A stretch of 64,000 nucleotides of DNA from Gnetum montanum (GCA_015680685.1 MNCI01008572.1:1214141-1278140), one strand, 5' to 3'; positions 1 to 11,846 are shown, numbered from the stretch's first letter. Numbers and translations are program-made. Notes: generated by a model not told the origin, from the letters alone.

Positions 1-725
1 AATTGTTCAAACTTCCAAGGCTCAAATAAGCAATTTCTTCAAGACAATCCTACTATGCTACCAAAAAATTGCTACGTAAACTACCACGTACGTGACTCCA
101 TTTTGGATAGATAATGGATGTCAACAATTGCATTCAACAGAACCTTCAAAAGATTTGACAATTTCTGATTGAAATACCATGGAGATTCACTTTAAAGATA
201 AAAAGAAGCAATTCTAGTCCCATCAAAATACCAAATATTTTCTAAACTCTCTTGACTATTGAATCGTTTAATGGCATGACTACCAGCAGAGGCTCTCTTA
301 CAACGATCTCAATAGCAGTTCTTATACGTTGCACAATAACCAAATTTACTACCAAAATGCTCTTAAGGCTTTCAAACACAAGTGCTTCTATGGCAAAATT
401 TAATAGAAATTTTCATTCGTACAACAAGAACAATAAGAGCAATCTAAAAATCCAAAAATTACTTGCCAAGGATGATACTATCTAAATCACTAGCTAAATA
501 ATTTAAGCAAAATAAAAATAAAACATAACTCACAGGACTATGACAAAGATGTTGAAATCTTTTCTTTAGCAAACCATCTTACAAGCAATCTTTCACAATT
601 TATTTTTACAAATGCTCTTCTCCTAAGACTCAAAGTGTGTCTCCAAGTGAGAGCTCAAGTGTGTGATCCCAAGTGTGATGTGAGATCTCCCCCCCAAGTG
701 TCTTTTTTCCTTCTTACCCCTGAAG

Positions 726-735
726 CCTTTTTATA
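726..735 (-). promoter_or_regulatory. TATA box of the copy 1 LTR-like element
   Basis: Minus-strand TATAAAAAGG followed by CTTCAGGGG. The same block occurs at 59877 in the other copy, followed by related sequence. The position inside an LTR-like repeat suggests the start of the U3 promoter. Function is inferred. Confidence 0.5.
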
Positions 736-1150
736 AGGTTCATAAAGTAGTTACATTCCAAAATATCCTAGCTAACTTTTCTCCCAAGTAAGGAGGTTAC
801 AACTCACCCATCTAGTTAGGAGGAAGTTATGTAGTTAGGAAGTTATACATAAAGTTAGGAGGAATTTATGCTAATACTAATATTTGTAAATATTACAAAT
901 ATTGCTTTTGTAAATAATAGCCTATAATATTTTATTTATTAATTTATTTATTAAAATAAAGCCAAAATCCCCAATTTAATTTAATTAAGTATTTTATTTA
1001 GAATTTTAAATACTAAATGTCATGTCCTTAGTAATATAAATATCCTAAAAATCCTAGAAATATCTTTTTCCCTTTTCTCAATGTCATATATATATCTTAC
1101 ACTATGCATACCTATATTAATTCATTTTAATTAATTTTCAGAGTTATAGT

Positions 1151-1308
1151 TAAGGGGACCTTTCTTAAAATAGCTGAAATTCAGGGCATTGTGGATGCAA
1201 AGGTTATAGCGGTTCTATCTTGTATTTTTCCTGCATTTGACATCTAGAATAATGTCGTGTCCATTTGTTTCAACAGCACCATTGAACCAATAGGCATCCG
1301 TAGTGGCA
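1151..1308 (-). pseudogene. Unidentified coding-like fragment inside copy 1
   Basis: The minus strand has a mostly open frame that reads like protein: it includes TDAYWFNGAVETNGHDIILD and, after one stop, NALNFSYFKKGP. Base composition is less AT-rich than the flanks. It lies between the saccharopine-dehydrogenase-like fragment and the promoter, in the same orientation. I do not recognise the family. It may be another captured exon, or a diverged continuation of one of the neighbouring fragments. Confidence 0.3.
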
Positions 1309-1467
1309 TCTGGTTTCTTTTAACCGAAGGAGGTAACATGTTGATTTTATCTTCATCTTGCTGCCACTATTAATGACTTGAAATTCAGATTAACATCAGG
1401 GTCGTTTTGCTAATAATAGAGTTGGGAGTACTGGGATTGTATATCCCTTCCTTCTTCTTTTTGTTCC

Positions 1468-2115
1468 TCAATTTTCGTTGGGCCTAGCTCGCCTGGGTCT
1501 GGAGCATCTAAACTTTTGAAGCTCATCAGCATGAGCAACACCAAGCATGGAAGAATCATAAGTACCAAGATTACTCACAATCCTCTTCTCAAAAATGAGC
1601 TCTGCATACGCAGTCACGCTGTTGGGCATCGTCGACGCTTCCCACTGCTGCGTGTGATGGAACAGTCTCATCTCAGTAGGAATGGAATCGAACCCGCACA
1701 CGCTCGCAACCAAAGACCCACTCTCCATAGCTCGGTCATGGAAAAGGGCCTCCATGTGTTCCATGAACTCGAGCTCGCCGGTGATGTCGAGGTAATCAAT
1801 GTCGATGGCAACGCAGGCGGTGATGGGTTTGCCATAGAGGTGGAACGGGACCACGTAGGTGAGCATGAGGTGGGTGCAAGTGCACAGTCATTGCAGAAAA
1901 TTTGCATCGAAGACGTCAGCCTCCAGAATCAAAATCATAACTAGCAGTGAAGGAGGGGAGGTCTAGCGTATGGTGTTGACGAGCCGGCTGCAACCGCATA
2001 TGGCGATGCCGATTCACAGGTTCAAATGATGCGTAGGCACGACTTCGAGCAAGTTCCAAACGACTTATTTGTTGGTGAAGCCCGACGCCCCAAAAACCAC
2101 TGCGTCCAGTTCTGA
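1468..2115 (-). pseudogene. Saccharopine-dehydrogenase-like oxidoreductase fragment
   Basis: The minus-strand translation matches the N-terminal half of the plant saccharopine-dehydrogenase-like oxidoreductases (Arabidopsis At5g39410 type). In order one sees a nucleotide-binding turn VVFGASGFTNK, LEADVFDA, YVVPFHLYGKPITACV, DYLDITGELEFMEHMEALFH, SGSLVASVCGFDSIPTEM and NLGTYDSSMLGVAHADELQK, ending SRPRRARPNEN. That covers roughly residues 10-225 of a family about 450 long; the C-terminal half is absent. The frame is continuous but holds several stops (after FTNK and FLQ, for example), so it is dead. It follows the RBM25-like fragment directly in the same frame. It sits inside an LTR-like element, so I infer a captured, truncated copy and not the native locus. 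Confidence 0.8.
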
Positions 2116-2405
2116 TTATCCAGCCCTCAGTCGCGATTCTTCACAACAACCAAAAGTGCCATTGCCAAGAAATGGAACAAGAAGATGATCCTTCGTTAAT
2201 TTAAATTCACCAAATCCAAAACCTATTGGCAGTCCATTCGTTGGATCTTCTGCATGCTTCCAACTCTTAATTGGACCATAAAGCTTAAGCATAGAACTTA
2301 AAAATCCATTATCCATGGCGATGGCTATTTTTCCAACATAAACGGTGGTTTGGGGTTTCTCAAAAAGAACATCAATAGGAAGTATGCTTTTTGAGGTAAA
2401 TAATC
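2116..2405 (-). pseudogene. RBM25-like RNA-recognition-motif fragment
   Basis: The minus-strand translation contains EKPQTTVYVGKIA, then FLSSMLKLYGPIKSWKHAED, then PTNGLPIGFGFGEF. This is the RNP2-to-RNP1 stretch of the RRM of plant RBM25-type splicing factors, which usually read VYVGKI...LL..CGP(I/V)KSWKRAQDPTNG.P.GFGFCEF. The similarity fades after GEFKLTKD, so only about 60 residues of a long protein (RRM plus C-terminal PWI domain) are present. It runs in frame into the oxidoreductase fragment across one TAA stop. It is almost certainly captured cargo. Confidence 0.75.
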
Positions 2406-2649
2406 TAATTCTTTGTTTTCTATTGTACTATCTTCCAATCTCCAATAAAAGAATAATTTGGCACTTTAATTTTGTATTCCAAGAAGGCCTCAACATCAAA
2501 ATTATTTACCAGTAGATTACTTCTCCAAAAACACCCATCAACCCACAACACTGAAGCTGTAAATTTACTTCTAAATTTACAACCATAGATTGTTTCGATT
2601 TTTAATAAAATATTCCAACTGTTCCATGGAATGGCCAAATGTGCCAACA

Positions 2650-4559
2650 CTATCTAATAGATCCTATAAGTCTTTAAATGTAATCAAGCTTCAGTTTTAA
2701 TAAAACATGATGCAAAGTTACAGAAGTATATTGAACATTTCACATAGGTTAAATAGTTGAGGAATTTACATTGAGATAGTATAGATGTCATTTTAAACAA
2801 TTACTAATTAACTGTAAAATTCTGTAAAGGGAATGTGACCTATATTACGTTCCCCATTCTTTAATAATAGTATAATCAAAAATTATAAACTGAGGTCAAG
2901 CATGAGTTTGTAACATAAGAGCAATTATATTCTTGAACATGTTTTATAGTTGATACCTAAGATCACAAGAGATTTATGGATGTACTCTAACTCTAAATTT
3001 TAAATTAAAAAGTCTTCTTTCTATCCTTTATGTTAACTAGTATTAATTTGTTGGTTTATGAAGTTCAAACAAGATGTAGATTTGTTTGACTTCACAAAAA
3101 TCTACGATATCTTAAATTAAGTTAGTGACATCCAAGGGTTAATCCTTGGAGGATTCAAATCAGCCATGTGTAATGGAGTGTCTTCAATAGTAGTTTGGTG
3201 GGCCTTTTTCCCATCATCTCGAATTCTTCTTTCATTTTCTCAATCTAGCCTAGTTGTTGATGTTCCTAAGTCTATATGTACTTATTTTTTTTACAAATTA
3301 ATTAAGTTTTTTCTTTGGGTTGCAGGACCTCAAAATCCAACCATTTGAACTCTTAGATATTTAGCAAAGGACATTATGCTCCAAGGCTTAATTGAGAAAT
3401 TTGAAAAAGATGTAAACACCTATGGAATTTAGTTCAGAACATTTAGATGGTTTAATTTCAGCTTGTTAGCTAAGAAACTAGAAAAACTATTAGACTTGCT
3501 TACATTACATTATTGGTTTGGTCATTATAAATAGCAACCCATGATTTTAATAATGACAAGGTTTTCTTAAATTGATTGTCCTTTCAATTGAGTTGATTGT
3601 GTTTTGGCTCTTTCTTGCTCCTAAAGTAAGGTGTATATTGACATAACACAATGACCAACATCGATAGAAATTGATTTAGGAAATATTTTGATACAGCTTG
3701 CAAGAGTTGGACTTTACAATAATGAATTATAAACTTTTTTACTAGTATAAAGTTTGATCATTAATTGGTAGTTTGGATATTGTAATCTTCTCCAAAACAT
3801 AAATATTTACCTAAGAAACATGTGAAAGTATACTTGTTGTTTCCATCTTGGGTACAACTTGTTGCTTGTGTTTTTGAAAGTGAGAAATCTTCTCCTTGAG
3901 ACAAAAGAACTTGAAAGTTTAAGGATTAGGTAAATAATTGAAAGTTTTACTTCTCATGCTACCTATGCAATTTATAGCAAAATCTACACCTGTATGCAAT
4001 ATATGGCAACCTCTAAATCTCTATGTGATTCTTGATGGCATAAGTATTTTTTTTTCATATTCTTTTTGGGTCTATTCTTGATTAGCTTACGAGAAATTAT
4101 TAAATTATCTTCTTGTTGCAATTGTCATCTATCAAAGCAAGTTTGTTAGATTTTCCTACTTGAAAATTTGTCATTGGATTTATCATTGTTATGTTATACT
4201 TGACTTCTTTTTAAACACATATGAAGTCTATTGTATAGTTACTGTCAACTGTGAGCATGGTTAGGTTTTTGTATTGAGTGTGCACAACCTTATATTTCTC
4301 AAAGATGAAACCAAGTCTTATGTTTTGAGTGTCATTCAATTTATTAGATTATAATCCATTGTTAGAATCCAACTTTCTAAAATGTCTATCATGTAAGAAG
4401 TAACCAAATAGTAGCTAAGAGATAGTGAGCTAATTTAAGGTGTTTGTATCTAAATGAATTTAATCACTCCACCATTGAATTTAATGTGATTTAAGATAGT
4501 GAATTTAATGTTTGTATCTAAGTAGTTTTCAAAAAAATCACTCCACCATAAATCACATT
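2650..4559. other. AT-rich sequence with no supported gene
   Basis: I see no recognisable coding region. A short stretch at about 3321-3420 follows a good 3' splice-site-like pyrimidine tract and reads LAKDIMLQGLIEKFEKDVNT on the plus strand, but it is too short to assign. Near 4440-4600 there are imperfect local repeats of a unit containing TTTGTATCTAA and AATCACTCCACCA. Confidence 0.4.
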
Positions 4560-7115
4560 GAGTAAAGTATTTGTATCTAAGTAAGTGTTTGTATCTTCAC
4601 CTTTAATTCATCAAGAAGAGAAGCTTTTTGCACTCTTTCAATATCTTTCCAAAGTTTAGCATTAAGTCTAGGACCTCAAACAAGACATCCATATAATACA
4701 ATAAGATAGATGATAGTCTAAAAAAATTTATTTTATGACATTCCAAGCCTAAAGTCTTAAATCCTTGCACTTGGTTTTAAAAGCATACAGATCCTTGAAA
4801 CCTCCTACTATTCTTTCTTTGATACATTTTCCCTATAGGTAATTTTTCATATAAGTAAAACTAAAATATTTAAAAGAGTACAATTTATACTTTGGTACCT
4901 CCAAACTAAAAGTTGTAACAATTATTTCTTGTATCCCTAATCATCAACATGGTTTTATCTATATTCACTTACAAACTAGATGAATAACAATAATTTTAAA
5001 ACAATTTCAACATATTTTGCATACCTTCAACAATAGTGGAGATTAAAGTAGCATCATATGCATATAAAAGAAGACTTACTACTTCAAATCCAATTTTGAT
5101 AGCATGAATATCTTGTCCATTGCATAACCATTCCTACATTTCATCAACGAAGATACCAAAGAGGGTTGGAGAAAGTGGACAACCTTGCTTAACTCAAATT
5201 TTGTTTTGGAATTGAAATTTTTTCTTTGAATTATTGTTTATAATTTCAATAATCACTTTCTCATACAATCTTTGAGTTACTACAATCAAATCTAAGAGGA
5301 GGCCAATTTTTGGCAAGTGCAACAATAGTTTAGTATGGATCATTGAATCATATGCTTTTCCAAAATCAATAAAACAAATAAAAAAAATTTTATTAGGCAT
5401 TTTTGCAAGCTTTATGTAGCATTTAAGAGTACCTAAGTGATCAATGGTGGAGTGATTTTTCTAAAAACTACTTAACATCTTACCCTTACCTAGCTATCTT
5501 TAGCCCAAGTGCAAATTCTCTTTTCTAGTAGAGTGCTCAATAACTTAGCAAAAATATTACTCACAAAAATTATTTGATAATTGTTCAACCTATTTTTTTC
5601 TCCCTTTTTATATAACAAGATAGCTTTACTAGTTTTTCAATGTTGATTTAAACCTTGCTCCAATGCTAAGGTTAATTTGTGCCAAAAATATCTATGTATA
5701 GCTGATTCTACTTTCTTTAATAATTCTACATATAGACCATCTGAATCTACAACTTTGCCAAATATTAACTTTTTAATACCCTCTATAACTTCCTCAAAAG
5801 TAAATTGGAGAAGTGGTTGTTATACAATAGCAGTAGTATTTTCATTTTGTCTTATAACTAGCTTATTGTAAAATGAGCAAATATCTTGAAAAGAAAAATT
5901 AATGAAGGAAGAGGCTTTACGAATAAAACATTTCCAAAATTAACTACATTCTTTCTTAATGGTGTAAGCAAAATATTCTTGTTATTCCTTGATAAATTTC
6001 TTTCTGTTGGTTCTAATCAAGCATTTACACACCTTAACAAAACTTTGTTAGTGATTCTTAATAGATTTCTTAATATTTTTCTTAGTCTACATGCAATCCT
6101 TATCAAACCAAGTCTTCTGAGCACCTTGTTGTTGTGAATGCACAACTTGATTAGATATTGAAAGAAAAATTTGTTTAAGCTTCTTATGTTATTCATTTAT
6201 TATGTGCTAAATTCATATATTTTTCCTTAACTTCTGAGGTGAGTCTGTACTAAAAATTTTATTTATTATTATATTTTTGGATCTGAGACACAATTGAAAT
6301 TTATAACAAAAACTCAATGTGGTGATGGCAAGACTCTACTAAATATTCTCCAACATTTAACTCCTTAATATAATCAATCTTTTTATAAGAACATAAAAGA
6401 AAATTAATGCAAGTGATACCTTGAGGTCCTGTGAAACTAAATGATGAGGATTAAGGGAATCTTGCAAGACCATTGCAAATTAGAAAATAAAAAATTTTTG
6501 TCCAATCTAAAAGTTGTTGACCCATCTTATTAATAGTGCTATATGTAGAATGTCAAGTCCAGCTATTATCTTCAACAAAGTTGAGATTGCCAACATTATG
6601 TTGCCACTAAATAAGTTTTTTTTGCTATGAACCTGTCCTGGCATTAACATCTGCACAGGTAAATACTAAGCCTTTAGATGCAAAATTGACAATGTCATGG
6701 CCTAAAAATTGAAAAGGATGATAATGAGACAACTCTACAAAATCATGCAAATTAGCATCTCTAGGAGCAAAATAACATATGGCAATAAAAGCATAACTAG
6801 GCTAACATAAGACTTTTAGCCAAACATATTATTTACAATCATCAATTTTTTCTAAAAGCACATAATTTTCAAGAGGTTTTCTCACTAGCATTACAATGCT
6901 ACTAGAAGGTCTACCTCTTCATCTGACTTTAGTATTTTTTGCAACAAACTTAATCAATCTAGGAAATACAAAATCTATAGATCCAACATCTTCCCAAGTT
7001 TCAACAAAACCAAAAATGTCAAAGCTATCAAAGAAGCTAATACTGTTTAAATAAACAACTTTATTTACAATTCCACCATTAATGTTAAGAAATCCATACC
7101 TTAAATGGCCTATAC
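4560..7115 (-). mobile_element. Degenerate LINE (non-LTR retrotransposon), ORF2 remains
   Basis: Minus-strand translations give a LINE ORF2 in the expected order. The endonuclease appears at about 7115-6640 with LNINGG, FDIFGFVETW, RGRPSSSIVMLV, ICYFAPRDAN and ADVNARTG (usually GDFNARTG). The reverse transcriptase appears at about 5470-4900 with FRKNHSTIDHL-like sequence, ICFIDFGKAYDSM, KQGCPLSPTLFGIFVDEM and LLLYAYDATLIS, where the catalytic YADD has become YAYD. A C-terminal piece near 4690-4570 reads RLNAKLWKDIERVQKASLL. Stops and frameshifts break every domain. The part upstream of the endonuclease (to about 7875) is AT-rich and may hold ORF1 remains. No target-site duplication or poly-A tail was found. 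Confidence 0.8.
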
Positions 7116-10100
7116 ATTTTTTGAATAAGTTTTTGTATACTACTTATTTGTAATGACTACCAGGTTGCTAGCATTTAGGTATGCTACCAAACCTTGTTCA
7201 CAAGTTGTCTTAATCTTTTTCCATTGTTTAGCCTTTCTACAAGTTCCTTTCAAGTAAAATCCTCATTTATTCAAACAATTTTCCTATTTTCACTTCGTTT
7301 CATGTGGCTTCAATGCCTTTAAACATGCATTCTATTTTCTACATCATGAAACTTCACAATTATATGTTAGGGCTTTTTACATCATTTACCTAGAACTTTA
7401 AAAACTTTATCGATTTTTGAAGAAGTTATATACATATCATGTATAAGTTTTTCAACTTTCTTAAATAAAGTTTCATTTGTTTCACCCTCAGTCTCTTGGA
7501 TATCTACAAAACCTAATTTTTTCCTTTGTCCTTTTTTCATCTTGCTCTTTCAAAGCTTTTGTAATTGCAAATCCTATCTATCTTTGTGCCTTCATGATTA
7601 GAATCATTTTTAATTTCCTCTTTCTTGACTTCAATCTTTGCTAATTTTATCAATATCTATTCATTATCCTTTGGAGCAGCATTAGTCTTCTTATCTTCCT
7701 TAAGCTTCTCTTCAAGGACTGATACCCTTCAAAGAATCTCTTTGTTTTGTTCATGGATTTCATTTAGAAATGCCAATTTGCTAATCATATACTCTCATTG
7801 TACAATTGGAATTTTTTTAAGAGTAGTTGCATTTATGGATTTTTTTCCCCTATGTCTTATGTGATGATGCCATGATAAAATTTTAAAATTTCTCCTACAT
7901 CTAACTCAATCTCTTTGGTAATAGATTCTCACTCATAAACTATCGATCTATCTATAAATAACTCTAGATTTTATGCCTTTTTCTAGTCTTATTTTGTGTT
8001 TTTGGATTTCATGGCCAAGCTTATCCTTAGTGGTGATCATTTTTCAAAGGCTATAGGTGGCAAGGAGGCTTGGAATTTGATGCATTTTTGTTATTTATTC
8101 AGAAAATATACTTATACATGTGTCACTTATACATATGCATAAAAATTTTTATGTGTCACTTATTTTTGGAATTTGATGTGCATAAAAAATTTTCTGTGTC
8201 ACTTATACATGTGTATATACCTGTATGAGTTATAATTAATTAACACATATTTTATAGAGTGAGAACAACATGGTTACAAATTTATGTTTATTAGTTTTTA
8301 TTCACAATCAAATTCTCAATAGATTGGATTGAACGCAATAGTCACAACATTATCAATGCATTCAATTAGATGGTAGGAGACTCATTGAATAATTATGATT
8401 TCTATGTTTTTTATATTGTAGTGACATTTATTATTCATTAAAGAAGCTATGAATTAAAGAATTAGAAATTTTAAAGTACTTTAGAAAAAAACCTAGTTTT
8501 AGCTTTTAAAAAGAATTTAAACTTTTAAATTGTTTCACTAAGAGAAAACATGGTTTTAGTATTCTAAATTGAACTTCACGTAGCAAAGTTGTATCACATG
8601 TTTTTTTAATTTTCAATGAAAAATAGAAAAAGGAAGAAAAGGACTTTAAAGGTATTAAAAGAGTATCTTGAAGGTTATATTTGAAATTCCAAGTGTGATG
8701 GTAGGATTGGCTTGCGAAGGCAACAAATAGGATGTCAATTAGAGAATGATTAGCCACAATCGAGCTTGGAATTTGATAGGTATTTGAGCGTATATGAGAT
8801 TTAAAAACATAATATACATCTTATGTTTTTATCAAAACATATGAATTTAGTAAGGATACTAGGAAAAAATATATGATTTAAACTTGTAGGATGTATATGT
8901 CTAGCTTGAGAAATTCTAAAATTCCAACCCTAGCAACAACATGAATCACACTCACTAGTAGGATAAAGACAATAGAGGAGCTACTCTAGGGTATTAATGC
9001 AATCCCTCACCCATGAGCGTTGGTAGAGTTAAGCTTCCATGATTATTGTATCATGCTCATAACATCATGTGTCATGCCCATTACATCTTATTCTCTTCCA
9101 TATGATTTTCATGCTCATTCCTCATTTTTAAATTTCTTTTTGAAGAAAAAAAGCCACATTCCTCCACATTGTGTTGGTCTTGATTACAAAAACATTTAAT
9201 GCATATCCTCTTTAGTAGAATGCTCCAAATTTTTTGACTATTTCATTTCAAGCCTTAAATGATGTTGGCAATGTGAGATTTGGCTTTCTTGACTTCCTTG
9301 CCTATGCATGTTATGCATCCTTTAATTTTGAAATTTGAATCTTGAATGGTTGGAGGTAGGAAACATTTGAAACTATATATGCATTTTAATCACCAAAATT
9401 ACAAACCATTAATTATGAATAATTTTCTACCTATTAATTATGAATAATTTCCAATTTGTAGAGCCCTACTACCTGATGCCTTGGTTAAGGTATTACAATA
9501 TCCCCATTTTTGAATTTTCTCAAATTCAAAACCAAAACAAACCTTCACATTTTTCACATTTCTAAATTTGAATACCTGCTTTACCTACGTTTTACAATTA
9601 TTTTTTGTTATTACCCTTTTCTTCCAGTATTGTATATAGAGAAACATGGATGGAGCATTTTGGATCCTGAATTAGATGTTTGTGAGATCATTGCAATCTT
9701 AAGTTTTTACATGAAACATGATTTTAATCTATCTTTTAGATCCAAGGATAGTTGAAAATAATGCAAGGTTTTTAAAATTTGAGATAAACATATCTGTCTA
9801 TGTTTTATAAAAATTTCCATCTATGTTTCATAAAATATATAAATTCATTCATTTTTTGTGCATAGTTTTTGATATTCAAAGATAAATATTCATTCCTATA
9901 AGAACAAGAAGGAAAATCACATTCCCTAAAGTAGAATCATCATAATGTTATGTAAATATAACATCTAAAATGATAGTAGGTAAATTTCAAGAGATAAATA
10001 TTAAGGAACTAATGCTTACTAAAGTCTAGTGAAGGATTCAATAATATGCAAAAAAGCAAGTAAACTATAATGGAATACAAAGAGACTTATATAGCTTTTC

Positions 10101-10773
10101 AAAGATATCTTCCTTAAATAAAATTAGCACCACCATAAGTTTCCATACTTTCTTGAAATGCTTGGCCAAGGCATGGGATATTCCCTAGCCAATTAACTAG
10201 TTATGCTTGAATACTTATTGAATTCATGGCATATGCTAGGAACAAGATGCATACCAGTTGAACCACGATGCAAATGGCACCCATAATGTAAAAATGTATA
10301 AAATAGCTCTATGGAATTGTCCATTTTTAGTATAGCTTATAAAAATCATATTCATCCTTATCAATTAATAAGCCTCACAATTATTGCATATAGTTGTACC
10401 TAAAGACCTTCAATAGGCATCCAACAACATATAATTGAAAAAAACATTAACACCAAAAATCAAAATATCTCCTCAAAAGCTCACATAAAGAGTTCCCTAT
10501 AAGGAACCTCAACAAGGGAAATGTAGGTTATCTTAATTCATATAAATATAATGAGTGCTAAATTTTACCAATAAAATATTTTTAGATATTTATCTAATAA
10601 AAAATGAAAAACCACATATATCCATATATAAATATTAATCCCCATAATGGCTAATTAGAAAGTTCACACAAAATTTCATAGAGATCTATAAGGATTTTCT
10701 TATTTTGATGACATTTAATCTAGGTGTCAAAAACAAACTTGTAGAAACAAAGGCTAAAAGCACTAAAATAATG
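7116..10773. other. AT-rich intergenic/repeat sequence
   Basis: No gene is supported. About 7116-7875 may be the 5' part of the minus-strand LINE. The block at about 9050-9360, read on the minus strand, resembles 22380-22620 on the plus strand, so it belongs to a dispersed repeat of unknown class. The rest is AT-rich sequence in which I see nothing definite. Confidence 0.4.
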
Positions 10774-10778
10774 CCCAT

Positions 10779-11712
10779 TGATGAGTCATGGTCTGTCAGG
10801 CCCAATTATCAGAGCCCTGATACAAGATATGGTCTATTAGGCCCAATTATCAGACCCCCGATATCGTAGCCACGATATCGTATCAACGATATCGCATTAG
10901 CCGCGACATCACATATGCAATATCACAGCCGCGATATTACGTCCGCCCCATGATATCATGGCTTGCCTCAATTTCTATAAATAAGAGGCAACTTTCCTTA
11001 TTCTAGGAGTTATTTCTTAGTTCCTTAGCTAAACTCTTGCAGTTTTATCATTCCAGAGTTATAATAGTTCCCAATGTATGCCCGCAGTGTGGTGATTGTA
11101 AATGTATGGCATCCTTATTCGAGTGTGACGTACTTGGACATGCACATGACTAGAAATAAAGATTGAGATTACTTCATCATTACAACATTCACTTAGTTTA
11201 ATTAATTATTTATTTAATTAATTTTTATTTACTACTTTCTTAGTTAATATTCTCTTCACCCTAAACTCCTATTAACGAGGAATGAGTACGACTTGATCTC
11301 GAGCATTTAAGTGTGACTACTTGGCAACCCACTAGCATACCTAGGATCTACACTTGGTAATCCCAATGGTAGTTGTGCACAAAGTCCAAGATGTGTACAG
11401 ATGATTAAGGAATGGATACTCATCACACTTAGGCTAGCTTAGATCCTCTCTCACCCTTTCTCTCTTAGCTTAGTTAATATTACCTTCCATTACACCCAAG
11501 AGTAGCATTAACATAAGAACACATCATACAGCTCACTCTGGACTAAACCATACGTGACAAGTTAACACTAGTCCATATGGGAAGACAATGAACTGTGACC
11601 TAAGGATAACTATCTAGATACCACAGCTAGTCCATCTGCAAAGTTCAAACAAATCATGTGTGAAACACTCGTATTCGTATGGTTGAGTGTAGGGGTACCT
11701 CATCACTCATCA
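10779..11712 (+). repeat. Element A, LTR 1
   Basis: 934 bp, starting TGATGAGT and ending ACTCATCA, so the ends are inverted repeats with TG...CA. U3 holds seven copies or derivatives of the palindrome CGATATCG (starts 10859, 10873, 10887, 10904, 10918, 10932, 10951). The last begins 25 bp before the TATAAATA at 10976. It is clearly homologous to the LTRs at 16107 and 21385, but has a longer box array and lacks a short segment that both of those carry near their 5' end. Confidence 0.9.
10859..10958 (+). promoter_or_regulatory. CGATATCG box array upstream of TATA, LTR 1
   Basis: Seven boxes at steps of 14, 14, 17, 14, 14 and 19 bp. Three are intact CGATATCG; the others read CGACATCA, CAATATCA, CGATATTA and TGATATCA, mostly CpG-to-TpG/CpA changes. 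The position directly upstream of the TATA box suggests promoter binding sites or a methylation target. The function is inferred. Confidence 0.55.
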
Positions 11713-11713
11713 T

Positions 11714-11732
11714 TGGCGTCATTGCCAGGGAT
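11714..11732 (+). promoter_or_regulatory. Primer-binding site (tRNA-Asp type), element A unit 1
   Basis: Directly after LTR 1 the sequence TGGCGTCATTGCCAGGGAT matches, with few changes, the complement of the 3' end of plant tRNA-Asp (TGGCGCCGTTGCCGGGGAT). This primer is typical of the Athila/Tat branch of Ty3/gypsy elements. Confidence 0.8.
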
Positions 11733-11846
11733 GGTGCCAGTTATCTAGATTAGTTATATCATACATGGTCACTATATAGGAATTAATGATATATCTTTTA
11801 GAAAGAAGTAATTATAAAAGTCACATATAAATTCACACACAATTTC

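Larger units (their letters stand above)
1..2649 (-). mobile_element. LTR-like element carrying host gene fragments (copy 1, cut by window edge)
   Basis: Read on the minus strand, this begins at 2649 with TGTTGGCACATTT, the same terminus as the element at 58717, and runs off the left edge. The first bases of the window, reverse-complemented, align with about 60640 of that element. The match is continuous by eye from about 1 to 850 and includes the TATA box. Between terminus and TATA box lie gene-derived pieces (2405-1468, and perhaps 1308-1151) that the other copy lacks. Since the other copy has TG...CA ends and a 5-bp duplication, I read this as an LTR rather than a DNA transposon. By comparison about 0.5 kb of its 3' end is missing. 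AT-rich filler at about 880-1140 matches nothing else here. Confidence 0.75.

Noticed and set aside
252-485. 77-codon open frame on the plus strand
   Set aside because: It lies antisense inside the copy 1 LTR-like element, in a block shared with 60140-60400; no protein-like features.
1516-1944. 142-codon plus-strand open frame
   Set aside because: It is the antisense shadow of the saccharopine-dehydrogenase-like fragment, whose minus-strand translation matches a known family.
3321-3420. Possible exon after a TTTTTTCTTTGGGTTGCAG splice acceptor
   Set aside because: About 30 residues with no recognisable family, and stops close by. Not enough to call a gene.
10859-10958. CRISPR-like array
   Set aside because: The repeated words are 8 bp with 6-11 bp gaps inside a plant LTR promoter; there are no spacers or cas genes.
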